Of a DNA stretch of 64,000 nucleotides, positions 1 through 7,262 are shown in pieces; within the stretch, counting starts at the first letter, position 1, and every line of letters starts with the position of its first letter. Made by a program: the position numbers and the translations under genes. The stretch comes from DATJBF01 sp035516795 (lineage in GTDB: Bacteria > Verrucomicrobiota > Verrucomicrobiia > Palsa-1439). The DNA lies in contig DATIZX010000037.1 in assembly GCA_035516795.1 (NCBI GenBank), positions 1 through 64,000 of the forward strand, written 5' to 3'. Under the pieces are notes generated by a model. The model saw only the letters and a list, made by a program, of their open reading frames with translations, was not told the DNA's origin and ran no database searches.

Positions 1-383
1 GCGGCTTTGCCACTCGCGCGCCGCAACACGGTTTTCACGCGCAGCACCATCTCCCGCGGGCTAAACGGCTTGGTCACGTAATCGTCGGCGCCAAGTTCCA
101 AGCCAACAATGCGATCCACCTCTTCGGCTTTCGCGGTCAGCATGATGATGGGGATGAGGCTCGTTCTGGACTCGGCCTTGAGCTGACGGCAAACTTCGGT
201 GCCGTCCAACTGCGGCAGCATTAGATCGAGAATGATCAGGGCCGGCAATTCGTCCCGGGCCTTCTGGAGCGCCGTGGCGCCGTCCCTTGCTGTTGAGACC
301 TTAAACGCCGCCTTTTGCAGGTTGTAGACGAGCAGATCGAGAACGTCCTGCTCGTCATCCACAATTAAGATGGTTTCAGCCAT
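1..383 (-). CDS. Response regulator, PhoB/OmpR-type receiver (3' end outside window)
   Basis: Translating from the ATG at 383 gives a complete receiver domain of 127 residues before the window edge. It starts MAETILIVDDEQ, with the acidic pair D9/D10, phospho-acceptor D53 in LIILDLMLP, T83 in the switch region and K105 in TKPF. This is the standard two-component receiver layout. The run at the edge (REMVLRVKTVLRRA) is the helix that usually leads into a winged-helix output domain, so an OmpR/PhoB-type transcription factor is inferred; the output domain is not visible. The upstream DNA carries three regularly spaced repeats resembling a Pho box, which suggests self-regulation. No histidine kinase is seen nearby; it would lie further left on the minus strand. 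Confidence 0.9.
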   Translation of the reverse strand, partial: MAETILIVDDEQDVLDLLVYNLQKAAFKVSTARDGATALQKARDELPALIILDLMLPQLDGTEVCRQLKAESRTSLIPIIMLTAKAEEVDRIVGLELGADDYVTKPFSPREMVLRVKTVLRRASGKA

Positions 384-395
384 ACTGAAAAATCT

Positions 396-446
396 GTGAC
401 ATTGGCGCAACGCCGGAGCGACAAATCGGTTACGGTTTTGTGACAA
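396..446 (-). promoter_or_regulatory. Candidate Pho-box-like operator: three 7-mers at 22-bp spacing
   Basis: On the plus strand GTGACAT (396-402), GCGACAA (418-424) and GTGACAA (440-446) start exactly 22 bp apart, which is two helical turns. On the minus strand they read TTGTCAC, TTGTCGC and ATGTCAC, close to the CTGTCAT half-sites bound by PhoB-type regulators. They lie 13-63 bp upstream of the response regulator start, where an autoregulatory operator would be expected. The spacing is seen directly; binding by this regulator is inferred. Confidence 0.5.
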
Positions 447-533
447 CGGGCGCCGGTCGTCGATGCGCGGTCCGAGTCTATCGGTGACAGCAGCACCTCC
501 TGAAACTCTTTGGCGGTCACGCACAAACTGTTA

Positions 534-600
534 TCACAGCTTGAAGGCGTGGGGAAGTAATTCCGAAAGGAGATGGACCCGGACGCCGGTGTTGATGCCT
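534..600 (-). pseudogene. C-terminal remnant of a second cytidine deaminase gene
   Basis: The minus strand encodes RVHLLSELLPHAFKL and then TGA. This closely matches the C-terminus of the intact cytidine deaminase at 1938-2402 (RVSELLPHAFKL). The DNA is also alike: both share CAGCTTGAA followed by a near-identical run. Only about 20 codons are recognisable and there is no start, so this is a decayed partial duplicate. Confidence 0.55.
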
Positions 601-772
601 ACTGGGAGCAACGGTGAGTTTCAGTGTCCGCTAGCCGAACCGCGACGCGGGCAAAGGGTATAAACCTGCTCCGGGTGGAGGTATAGAAGCATTGCATCGA
701 AACTTCCCGGTCTTACATTTGGGAGAGAATCAAGATGCACCATCCCAGACTTCCATGTTCTGTCCGCATAGA

Positions 773-1508
773 CTAGTGCTCTGTCAAAGTTGATTGGAAG
801 GGTAGGGCGCGACCGCCGGGCGCGCCGCAAGGGTCGGCCCGGCGGTCCGACCCTACCAACAACCCTTGCGATGTAGGTTGACGGAGCACTAGAAGGAACA
901 CCTTGCTTGCTGCGAGCTTATAATCGGACACCTTCTCGTGTTTTGAAGCCACCGCTACGCTGAGCATCGCAGCACTGATCGTGCGTGAGAATCCAGTATG
1001 ATCGTCTGCAATACTCCACCGCCAATAATTATGGCACGAACTTGGGAGCTTACAAACGTACGCGGTCAGCAAATCAGGGAGGTGGAGTTCACAGCGTTGC
1101 CGATCCGCAAGCCCAGCGGATTCTTTTTCCAGCCTCTCGACCAACAAACGAATGAGGTCGTCCTCACGATCCTTGCCGCGGATCGACCCGGAGAATTCGT
1201 TTCGTGTGACGATATTCACACGAATGGGGAGACCCCTTTCGCGTAGTACGCAGTTGTCAGTCGATCAAGAAAATTCGCATGGAGCTGCCGCGCTTCTCTT
1301 TCACGGCTGCCGTTGCCGGTTGTGTCTGTAAACAACTCAGTAAGCTCAACACCAACCTCTTCGCCGTTTAGCTCCACGAAAAAGCGGGTTCTTGTCCCTG
1401 ATCGTCACCCTCACGCGTTATCTTGGCGCCGCATCCAGAACGCTGGATGGCCGCTTCAAGGTAGAACCGTTCACGAACTTTCTTATCTTTCATCGGGTTT
1501 TCGAACAT
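773..1508 (-). pseudogene. Frameshifted hypothetical gene (endonuclease-like core)
   Basis: Three consecutive minus-strand frames join into one plausible protein. The first frame starts at ATG 1508 (or 1493) with MKDKKVRERFYLEAAIQ. After GQEPAF it shifts to FVELNGEEVGVELTELF, and after KGVSPF it shifts again to VNIVTRNEFSG and continues until the palindromic repeat supplies a stop at 773. The middle part resembles small uncharacterised proteins with an FxxxxxGxxVGVExTEL core, a pattern seen in PDDEXK-like families; that link is inference from pattern only. Two frameshifts and a repeat-truncated tail argue for a dead gene, although sequencing indels cannot be excluded. Confidence 0.5.
774..891. 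repeat. 118-bp palindromic (MITE/REP-like) element
   Basis: The ends TAGTGCTCTGTCAA (774-787) and TTGACGGAGCACTA (878-891) are inverted copies with one mismatch. Inside, a GC-rich arm starting GGTAGGGCGCGACCGCCGG is mirrored before the right end with two mismatches, so the whole unit folds into a long hairpin. It has no coding capacity. The inner GGTAGGGCG...GCGCGCCGC signature recurs inside deoA at 4369-4404. The element supplies the stop codon of the broken gene to its right. Confidence 0.7.
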
Positions 1509-1517
1509 AAGGTTGAC

Positions 1518-1796
1518 TCACGCGACCTGCTCGCCAGTAAATCCGCCAACTTGTCGGCCAATGACGGATTGAGTTTGTCGAGCGCCTCTCACTGCTTGCC
1601 CTGCTTTCAGTGCCCGCTCAACCACTCGTTGAAGCTCGGTCACATCAAAGGGCTTGGCGAGCGCCTTCAAGTCAATCGTCTCAGTCTTAGCGCGAACCGG
1701 AGACGGCGATGCTGCTCCGATCAGCAGTCCGACTATTAACGCAAGTAGCCAGCCATGACGATGCACGTCATTAGAATTCAGCGGCTTTCGTACCAT
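1518..1796 (-). CDS. Small exported protein of unknown function
   Basis: A 92-residue protein starting at ATG 1796. A hydrophobic stretch (WLLALIVGLLIGAA) followed by PSPVRA-K reads as a signal peptide, here with an unusually long polar lead of about 15 residues. The mature part is only about 55 residues, rich in Val, Arg and Gln, with no recognised motif. It sits just upstream, in reading direction, of the broken gene at 773-1508 and downstream of cdd. Its short tail may mean it is itself truncated. Confidence 0.45.
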   Translation of the reverse strand: MVRKPLNSNDVHRHGWLLALIVGLLIGAASPSPVRAKTETIDLKALAKPFDVTELQRVVERALKAGQAVRGARQTQSVIGRQVGGFTGEQVA

Positions 1797-1917
1797 TTGG
1801 GTATCGTGAAGCGGTTGCTTGGACGTCCGCGCGGTCTGTCGATTATCTGCCGCCGGGACGGCGGCCTCTGCAATCGCGGACGATGTGGTGGCCGCTGCCC
1901 CCGCAGGTGGAGGCTGG

Positions 1918-1942
1918 TCGCGGCGAAGACGCCGCTCCTACA
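1918..1942 (-). repeat. TGTAG-type palindromic repeat at the cdd stop codon
   Basis: On the minus strand it reads TGTAGGAGCGGCGTCTTCGC and continues to CGCGA, with GCGGCGTC mirrored around a short loop. It is one of four TGTAG-plus-palindrome copies in the window. The cdd stop codon TAG (1940-1938) is the TAG of this repeat. Confidence 0.65.
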
Positions 1943-2402
1943 GCTTGAAAGCATGGGGCAGCAGTTCCGAAACCCGATAGACCCGCTGCTTCCGCAAGTT
2001 TCGCGAATCGGCACAAACTACGACCATGTCGCCGAACTCTGCCAGGGCCTGTCGGCACGCACCGCACGGACTGAGCGTGGAACTCGGGGCAACGACCGCA
2101 ATCGCGGCGAACTTGCGCTGGCCGTCACTCACTGCTTTGCCCAGCGCCCCACGCTCGGCGCAATTGGTGAGGCCGTAGCTCGCGTTTTCGACGTTCACGC
2201 CGGTGTAGACCTTACCGTTTTTGGCAAGCAGCGCAGCGCCTACACGGAACTTCGAGTACGGAGCATGGGCGTTTTTTTGGACCGCTTTCGCGGCGGCGAT
2301 CAGCGTGTTGAAGCGGCGCTCTGTGCGCGCCGAAGATTTCGGGCCGCGTTTCGGACGGCGGTCATAGACCGCCGCTACAGGCTTTGCATGTTTGCGTTTC
2401 AC
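1938..2402 (-). CDS. cdd: Cytidine deaminase
   Basis: A 154-residue protein that hydrolyses cytidine/deoxycytidine to uridine/deoxyuridine in pyrimidine salvage. The zinc-site motifs are present: NCAERGAL (catalytic Cys-Ala-Glu) and PCGACRQ, as in tetrameric homologues. FRVGAAL and VNVENASYG are also typical. The start is GTG 2402, overlapping the punA stop as GTGA, so the two are translationally coupled. The N-terminus is odd: residues 8-15 (PVAAVYDR) are encoded by a TGTAG-type palindromic repeat at 2356-2379, making the protein roughly 20 residues longer than usual. The stop codon is also supplied by a repeat. The catalytic core is intact, so activity is expected. Confidence 0.92.
   Translation of the reverse strand: MKRKHAKPVAAVYDRRPKRGPKSSARTERRFNTLIAAAKAVQKNAHAPYSKFRVGAALLAKNGKVYTGVNVENASYGLTNCAERGALGKAVSDGQRKFAAIAVVAPSSTLSPCGACRQALAEFGDMVVVCADSRNLRKQRVYRVSELLPHAFKL
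2356..2379 (-). repeat. TGTAG-type palindromic repeat inside the cdd coding sequence
   Basis: The minus strand reads TGTAGCGGCGGTC-TAT-GACCGCCG, a perfect 8-bp arm pair around ATA/TAT. It is read in frame near the start of cdd and encodes part of KPVAAVYDRRPK. The same 5' end (TGTAGCGGCGGTCT) occurs at 49385-49405. Confidence 0.7.
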
Positions 2403-3211
2403 AACATCCCCAGGAATTCGGCGAGTAGTTTGCCAAGTTTGTCCTGGGCTGCTCGGCCGACCTCCAATACTTCGTCATGCGAGAGTTTCTTGCTGGAGAT
2501 CCCCGCAGCCAGGTTCGTAATACACGAGAGGCCGGCCACCTCAATGTTGTGGTAGCGCGCCATAATCACCTCCGGCACGGTGCTCATCCCAACCGCATCC
2601 GCGCCGATCCACGCAAACGCCTTGATTTCTGCCGGGGTCTCGTAGCTGGGCCCGGTGGTTGCCAAATAAACGCCGCGCCAAATCGGCATCTGCAGCTTTT
2701 CGGCCGCTGCATCGAGTTTTTCGCGCAATCGGCTGGAATACGCCTGCGTCATGTCGATAAACTTGACGCCGTTTCCGTTGGCGAACCCGAGCAGCGGATT
2801 GACCCCCATGAAGTTGATGTGATCCTCCAGAATCATCAGGTCGCCGGGTTTGTATTGCGGGTTGATCGCGCCTGCCGCGTTGGTGACAATCAATATCTTC
2901 ACACCCAACGAGTCAACAACGTGAACCGGATAAGTGATTTCCTCCAAACTGCGGCCTTCGTAGTAGTGAAATCGTCCGCTGAGCACCATCAGCTTCTTGC
3001 CGGCGAGTTCACCAAAGATCATTTGGCCCGCATGACCCGCCACAGTTGATTTCGGGAAATGCGGAATGTCGGCATACGGGATGACCAGCGGTTTGGTAAT
3101 CTCTTTCGTGATTCCCCCCAAACCCGATCCAACGACCAGGGCTACATCGGGTTTCAGCCCCGCGAGTTTCGAGTCCAGGAATTCTTTCGTCTCTTTGATT
3201 TTTGCCATCAT
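2399..3211 (-). CDS. punA: Purine-nucleoside phosphorylase (PNP-I type, PunA-like)
   Basis: A protein of about 270 residues that splits inosine/guanosine-type nucleosides with phosphate to base and ribose-1-phosphate. Family signatures include VVGSGLGG near the N-terminus, the phosphate-site stretch VAGHAGQMIFG, VVDSLGVKILIVTNAAG, GVYLATTGPSYETPAE and VGMSTVPEVIMA. A TTG start at 3232 is possible in frame, but ATG 3211 (MMAKIKETKEF) gives the usual N-terminus. The deoA stop lies 14-16 bp upstream and the cdd start overlaps the stop, so the three genes form one salvage operon. Confidence 0.93.
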   Translation of the reverse strand: MMAKIKETKEFLDSKLAGLKPDVALVVGSGLGGITKEITKPLVIPYADIPHFPKSTVAGHAGQMIFGELAGKKLMVLSGRFHYYEGRSLEEITYPVHVVDSLGVKILIVTNAAGAINPQYKPGDLMILEDHINFMGVNPLLGFANGNGVKFIDMTQAYSSRLREKLDAAAEKLQMPIWRGVYLATTGPSYETPAEIKAFAWIGADAVGMSTVPEVIMARYHNIEVAGLSCITNLAAGISSKKLSHDEVLEVGRAAQDKLGKLLAEFLGML

Positions 3212-3224
3212 CGCTCTAAAGCAT

Positions 3225-4646
3225 TCACTCAATCTTCTGGACTATCAACTGCGGCCGGTCCGTAACGGCCTCTTCTGAAATGTGATACGCCCGTTGCACC
3301 ATTCGCTCGGCTTCCGCTGCCGAACCATCGTCGTTGTAGTGCATAATCATCAACGGTTCACCCGACTTTACCGGGTCTCCGATTTTCTTCGGTTGCTCGA
3401 ACCCAACTCCAAAATCCACCTTATCACTTGCCACCTTCCGTCCGCCGCCCAACGCGATTACTGCATAACCAATCTGATCACATTCGATGGAGCGCACGTC
3501 ACCGGTCTTTGGCGCCGGGATCGGCCGTGTATGCTTCGCCACGGGCAACCGGCTCAGGTCTTCGCACACGCTCCGGTCCCCTCCCTGGGCTTCAATCATC
3601 TCTCCAAATTTTTCCAAGGCCTGGCCACCTGTCATTTTCTTTTGCAGCATTTCGCGGGCGGCTGCAACATTTTTCGCGACGCCGGCCATCAAAAGCATCT
3701 CGGCCGACAGGGCCAGGGTAACTTCCAAGAGATCATTAGACTTCGGTGGCGCGAGCCTCTGGCTTGCGGTCGTTTCGTGTTTCACAGGCGCGACATTTGC
3801 GTTGCCAGTACCCGACATAATTTCAATGCATTCGCGCACTTCGAGCGCGTTGCCGATCTTTTGACCGAGCGGCTGGTTCATGTCCGTCTGCAAGGCGCAA
3901 ACTTTCTTGCCGTAGCGTTTGCCGACTTCCACCATCGCCCGCGCCAATTCGGCCGACGCCTCTCGCGTACGCATAAATGCGCCACTGCCCCATTTCACAT
4001 CGAGGACAAGGCCATCCACATTCTCCGCCAATTTCTTGCTCATGATGCTGGCGACGATGAGCGGCAGGCAGGACACAGTCGCGGTCACGTCCCGCAACGC
4101 GTACAATTTCTTGTCGGCGGGCGCAATCTCAGCGGTTTGCCCGATCATGCAGCAGCCGATCTTCTCCGTGACACATTGGAATTCTTTGAGGGGGAGATTG
4201 ACATTGAAGCCGGCAATACTCTCGAGCTTGTCGAGCGTTCCGCCCGTCGGACCAAGGCCGCGGCCAGATATCATCGGCACTTTCACCCCGCACGCGGCCA
4301 CCAACGGCGCAATGATAAGCGAGGTCTTATCACCAATGCCGCCGGTGCTATGTTTGTCCGCATAAAATGGTAGGGCGTGCTGCCCCAGCGCGCCGCTGTC
4401 TGTCTTGAGCGAAGTCGCGGGGCTTTTCCGCCACTGCACCACTTCGCCGCTCTCAACCATCGCTCGGGTCAGCCACATCGTCTCGTCGAAATTCATTCCC
4501 CGGAAGCAAACGGCCATCGCGAGCGCGGACATCTGGTACTCCGGCAACTCGCCACTCGTGAACCCGTCGATGAAGAAACGAATTTCCTCTTCAGTCAACG
4601 CGTGTCCATCACGTTTCTTCTGGATGATCTGGGCTGGTAGGAGCAT
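3225..4646 (-). CDS. deoA: Thymidine/pyrimidine-nucleoside phosphorylase
   Basis: A 473-residue glycosyltransferase-family enzyme that phosphorolyses thymidine, deoxyuridine and possibly uridine. The signature DKHSTGGIGDKTS (about residues 97-109), SGRGLGPTGGTLDKLE and LDVKWGSGAFM are all present. It begins the operon deoA-punA-cdd. Homologues are usually 430-440 residues. The excess is explained by two local insertions at repeat copies: about residues 73-93 (containing SGALGQHALPF) and about 283-302 (containing ETTASQRLAPP). Both replace loops outside the signature regions, so the enzyme is probably active. Confidence 0.93.
   Translation of the reverse strand: MLLPAQIIQKKRDGHALTEEEIRFFIDGFTSGELPEYQMSALAMAVCFRGMNFDETMWLTRAMVESGEVVQWRKSPATSLKTDSGALGQHALPFYADKHSTGGIGDKTSLIIAPLVAACGVKVPMISGRGLGPTGGTLDKLESIAGFNVNLPLKEFQCVTEKIGCCMIGQTAEIAPADKKLYALRDVTATVSCLPLIVASIMSKKLAENVDGLVLDVKWGSGAFMRTREASAELARAMVEVGKRYGKKVCALQTDMNQPLGQKIGNALEVRECIEIMSGTGNANVAPVKHETTASQRLAPPKSNDLLEVTLALSAEMLLMAGVAKNVAAAREMLQKKMTGGQALEKFGEMIEAQGGDRSVCEDLSRLPVAKHTRPIPAPKTGDVRSIECDQIGYAVIALGGGRKVASDKVDFGVGFEQPKKIGDPVKSGEPLMIMHYNDDGSAAEAERMVQRAYHISEEAVTDRPQLIVQKIE
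3743..3767 (-). repeat. GGTGGCGCGAGC-type repeat inside deoA
   Basis: The plus strand TCGGTGGCGCGAGCCTCTGG matches the intergenic copy at 8701-8724 at about 22 of 25 positions. Here it is read in frame on the minus strand and yields the extra peptide QRLAPP within deoA. Confidence 0.6.
4369..4404 (-). repeat. GGTAGGGCG...GCGCGCCGC repeat inside deoA
   Basis: The plus strand starts GGTAGGGCGTGCTGCCCCAG and ends GCGCGCCGC, sharing both ends with the arm of the 118-bp palindrome at 774-891. In deoA it encodes the extra stretch SGALGQHALPF before the DKHSTGG signature. Confidence 0.55.
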
Positions 4647-4820
4647 GGCTAGGAAATTTCCAGTCAGTAGCTGTCAATCGTTGCTCTGTTGAACTGCATC
4701 AGAAAGCGGATTGTAATTCGAGAAGCGTAAATGGCAACCGAATTAGAGCTCCGTTGCCAATTTAGACGGGAGTCCGCAAGCCAGACGGGTCGATTGAGCG
4801 TGACCGGCTGAGAAACCTTC

Positions 4821-5108
4821 TCATTTCCTGCTCAGGAGATAAAACGCCAACAAGGCAAGTGCCAGGAGCGGAATCAATAGAAAGATCGGAACATTTTCAG
4901 GTGGGATTCTTTTGGTCTTCACAATCCTTATCATCATCGGCAATGCGTAACTATATAACGCGACGATTCCAATCACTCCTCCAAGCAGCATGCTCACTGG
5001 AACACTAACTCGCCCTAGAAGATCCCGAAACGGTATGGCTACCAAATACCCACAGTTCATGCCGACCACGAAACACCCGATCAGCGTTAACAGTTCAAGA
5101 AGTGACAT
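4821..5108 (-). CDS. Small three-span membrane protein, unknown
   Basis: A 95-residue protein from ATG 5108. Three hydrophobic segments are visible: LLTLIGCFVVGMNCGYLVAI (about 6-25), VSMLLGGVIGIVALYSYALP (about 38-57) and VPIFLLIPLLALALLAFYLL (about 73-92), separated by short basic loops. No family is recognised. It lies between deoA and the polymerase gene on the same strand, 24 bp downstream of the latter's stop, so co-transcription is possible. Confidence 0.6.
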   Translation of the reverse strand: MSLLELLTLIGCFVVGMNCGYLVAIPFRDLLGRVSVPVSMLLGGVIGIVALYSYALPMMIRIVKTKRIPPENVPIFLLIPLLALALLAFYLLSRK

Positions 5109-5132
5109 GAGGAACCCACTCCCTTTGGCGAT

Positions 5133-7193
5133 TCAACCTGATCCCGCCAAAATCGCCGCGAATTTCTTATACAGAGATTTCAGCTTGTCGAGGTAATAGT
5201 CGATGTTTTCGTCGCGGCGGGCGGGATTGAAGTCGGCGGCGAGCTTACAGTTGTCGTAGACGCTGACACGTTTGCCATCGCCAGTGACATAATACGATAT
5301 CTGGTCGCCGGGCTGGTAGGCACGGCCGGATTTGACCGCAAGTTCGTACGGCGCGCTGCGGTTGCGCGCGGAGGTGGCGATCTTTTGTCGGTAAACATCG
5401 AGCGAATCTTGCAGCGTCTCGGTTTTCGCCAGCATTTCGATCGGGAATTGTCCGCGCTCGATTTTCTGACAGTACTCCTCGTAAAGCGGCGGCACCTTTT
5501 TCGCTTCGCCTTTCAAGGCCAGCGTGAGCATTTCTTCCATGAACTGGCGCTGAAACTTCTCCAATCCACGTGAGCGGAGCGCCGAACCGGTGACGTGGAG
5601 CTTGCTATCGTTGTCCAGCAGCGCGTAGTTCTTCATCTTGTAGCTGAACATCGCGGGGAACTGGCCGTCAATCTCGACGGCCACGCCTTTCGGAAGCGCG
5701 GCCTGCAATTCCCGTTCGAGCGTCGCCGGGTCGGTCTTCGGCGGCGGAACGAAATAAAGTCCGTCCGTATCGATTTCGATGACTTTCGCGCCGCGCTTTT
5801 GCAGCCAGTCGAGCATCATTTTGAGCGTGTCCCGGCCGTTCGCGGTGACTTCCTCGGCGGCGTTGAAATCGCCGAAGTGCGCCTGCGCAAAACCGAGATA
5901 ACCATAGAAGGAGTTGATGAGAATCTTGAATGTTTGCTGCAACGCATCGAGGTGCTGGCGCTGTATTTCGTCCTTGGCGGTTTTGGCGTCCGCTTTGGCG
6001 CGCAGACGGAACTCGCGCAGGTCGCGCAACAACGGCAGAAACAGGTTCAGTTCGTCGTTCCGCGGACGAATGTCGAATACCAGCAGCAACGACGGATACA
6101 ACGATTGCGCGTCGCAATGCCAGACGTTGCGGATGATTCCTTCTCGAAACATGTCGGTATAGCCGCCGGCATAAGGACGCGCCGCCCCAAGATCAGGAAC
6201 CGCGTGTTGCTGGTGCAGGTATTCACGAAGAAACAAGGCGTCGATCTTCGTGGCGTTTCCCCGCACCACCACGTCCTGGTATTTGTACGGGAAAACCTGG
6301 GCTTGAATGAAATAACTCGGGCTCAGCAGGTCGGCGATTCTTCGCACCGCGGCGGCACCCGATTCTTTCACTCCGAAATGCGCAGCGACTTCATCCAGCT
6401 CGAAGCTTTCGAGTTCACGCGTCGAAACATCGTAGAACACCGTGAGCAGGAAGGTATCGACGATGTGGCGTCCGTGAATTTCATACTTGGGATACTGGAT
6501 CGTGCGCTCGGCAATTTGAATGCGCGATTGCCGGGCGTGCAGTGCGGAGCCATCGCGACCAAGCTTCAGGGGCACTTGGCAGACACGGGCTCGGGCCGTG
6601 AGTTTTTCCAGCGTGAAGCGGAAGACGTTGTGACCTTCGAGGACGTCGGGGTCACGTTCGTGAACGATTTTTGTGAATTGCCGGAGTATTTCTCTCTCTT
6701 CGCCGGTGAGTTCCGTCTGCCACCCCCGGTTGTCGGCGAGTTGGATCGCTCGAATCCCTCCGTTGACATTGATGACGATAGCCAACTGCATCCGGTAGAG
6801 TTCGTCGAAGCGCATTCCCTTGAATGATGTGCGGCCGGTCGCGAGTAGATATTGCTGCACGGGATCGTTGAGAGCCAACGCTGGTACCGCGCCAAGAAAC
6901 TTGCGCGCCTGTTGAAAATCCGTCCATGACTCGAACCGCGCGAGGCATTTCAGAGCGCCGCTTCCCTGGAGTGGCACGTACTCGACTTTTCGGTCGAACC
7001 CCTGCAAATACACCTGCTCCCCGATCCAAAGAAATGGATGAAAAGATTCGGTCTCGATGATGATTTTGTCTTCTGCGCGGCGCAAAACGGTGATTTCACC
7101 ATCGCCGGTCAATTCCGCGCCAACGATACCCGTTGTACCATCGCGTCCGAAAAGCAAATGGTTGTCTGCGAAAGGCGCCGCGCTGGATTTCAC
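5133..7193 (-). CDS. Family B DNA polymerase lacking recognisable proofreading motifs
   Basis: A 686-residue bacterial B-family polymerase. The polymerase motifs are intact: DAQSLYPS (motif A, 361-368), KILINSFYG (motif B, 423-431) and IDTDGLY (motif C, catalytic D475/D477), followed by SYKMKNYALL and a typical C-terminal YELAVKSGR...YYVTGDG region. The exonuclease half is shortened. Where ExoI (DIE) should follow LYRMQL at residue 137, AIVINVNGG is found. ExoII reads EGHNVFRFT, with the final Asp replaced by Thr194. The ExoIII segment with YxxxD, expected before LLSPSYFIQAQ, is missing. Relatives of this kind are nearer 780 residues. A proofreading-free, possibly translesion-type polymerase is inferred. 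Confidence 0.88.
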   Translation of the reverse strand: MKSSAAPFADNHLLFGRDGTTGIVGAELTGDGEITVLRRAEDKIIIETESFHPFLWIGEQVYLQGFDRKVEYVPLQGSGALKCLARFESWTDFQQARKFLGAVPALALNDPVQQYLLATGRTSFKGMRFDELYRMQLAIVINVNGGIRAIQLADNRGWQTELTGEEREILRQFTKIVHERDPDVLEGHNVFRFTLEKLTARARVCQVPLKLGRDGSALHARQSRIQIAERTIQYPKYEIHGRHIVDTFLLTVFYDVSTRELESFELDEVAAHFGVKESGAAAVRRIADLLSPSYFIQAQVFPYKYQDVVVRGNATKIDALFLREYLHQQHAVPDLGAARPYAGGYTDMFREGIIRNVWHCDAQSLYPSLLLVFDIRPRNDELNLFLPLLRDLREFRLRAKADAKTAKDEIQRQHLDALQQTFKILINSFYGYLGFAQAHFGDFNAAEEVTANGRDTLKMMLDWLQKRGAKVIEIDTDGLYFVPPPKTDPATLERELQAALPKGVAVEIDGQFPAMFSYKMKNYALLDNDSKLHVTGSALRSRGLEKFQRQFMEEMLTLALKGEAKKVPPLYEEYCQKIERGQFPIEMLAKTETLQDSLDVYRQKIATSARNRSAPYELAVKSGRAYQPGDQISYYVTGDGKRVSVYDNCKLAADFNPARRDENIDYYLDKLKSLYKKFAAILAGSG

Positions 7194-7211
7194 TCCGTCA
7201 ATATAACAAAA

Positions 7212-7245
7212 ACGGTCTGTTCCGAAAACTCTCGGAACAGACCGT
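7212..7245 (-). terminator. Rho-independent terminator
   Basis: A perfect 14-bp stem (ACGGTCTGTTCCGA, 7212-7225, with its complement 7232-7245) closes a 6-nt loop. On the minus strand it is followed by TTTTTGTTAT. It lies just after the stop of the small exported protein gene at 7263-7649 and before the polymerase gene, so it separates those two transcripts. Confidence 0.85.
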
Positions 7246-7262
7246 GAAGCGAAAAATCAGAA

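Larger units (their letters stand above)
384..773. other. Spacer with regulatory repeats and gene remnants
   Basis: About 390 bp with no intact gene. It contains the candidate operator of the response regulator (396-446) and a short fragment of a second cytidine deaminase gene (534-600, minus strand). Bases 601-773 show nothing recognisable. The stretch ends where a palindromic repeat begins at 774. Confidence 0.6.

Noticed and set aside
3282..4373. 363-codon plus-strand frame opposite deoA
   Set aside because: Antisense to a certain enzyme gene; translation has no recognisable features.
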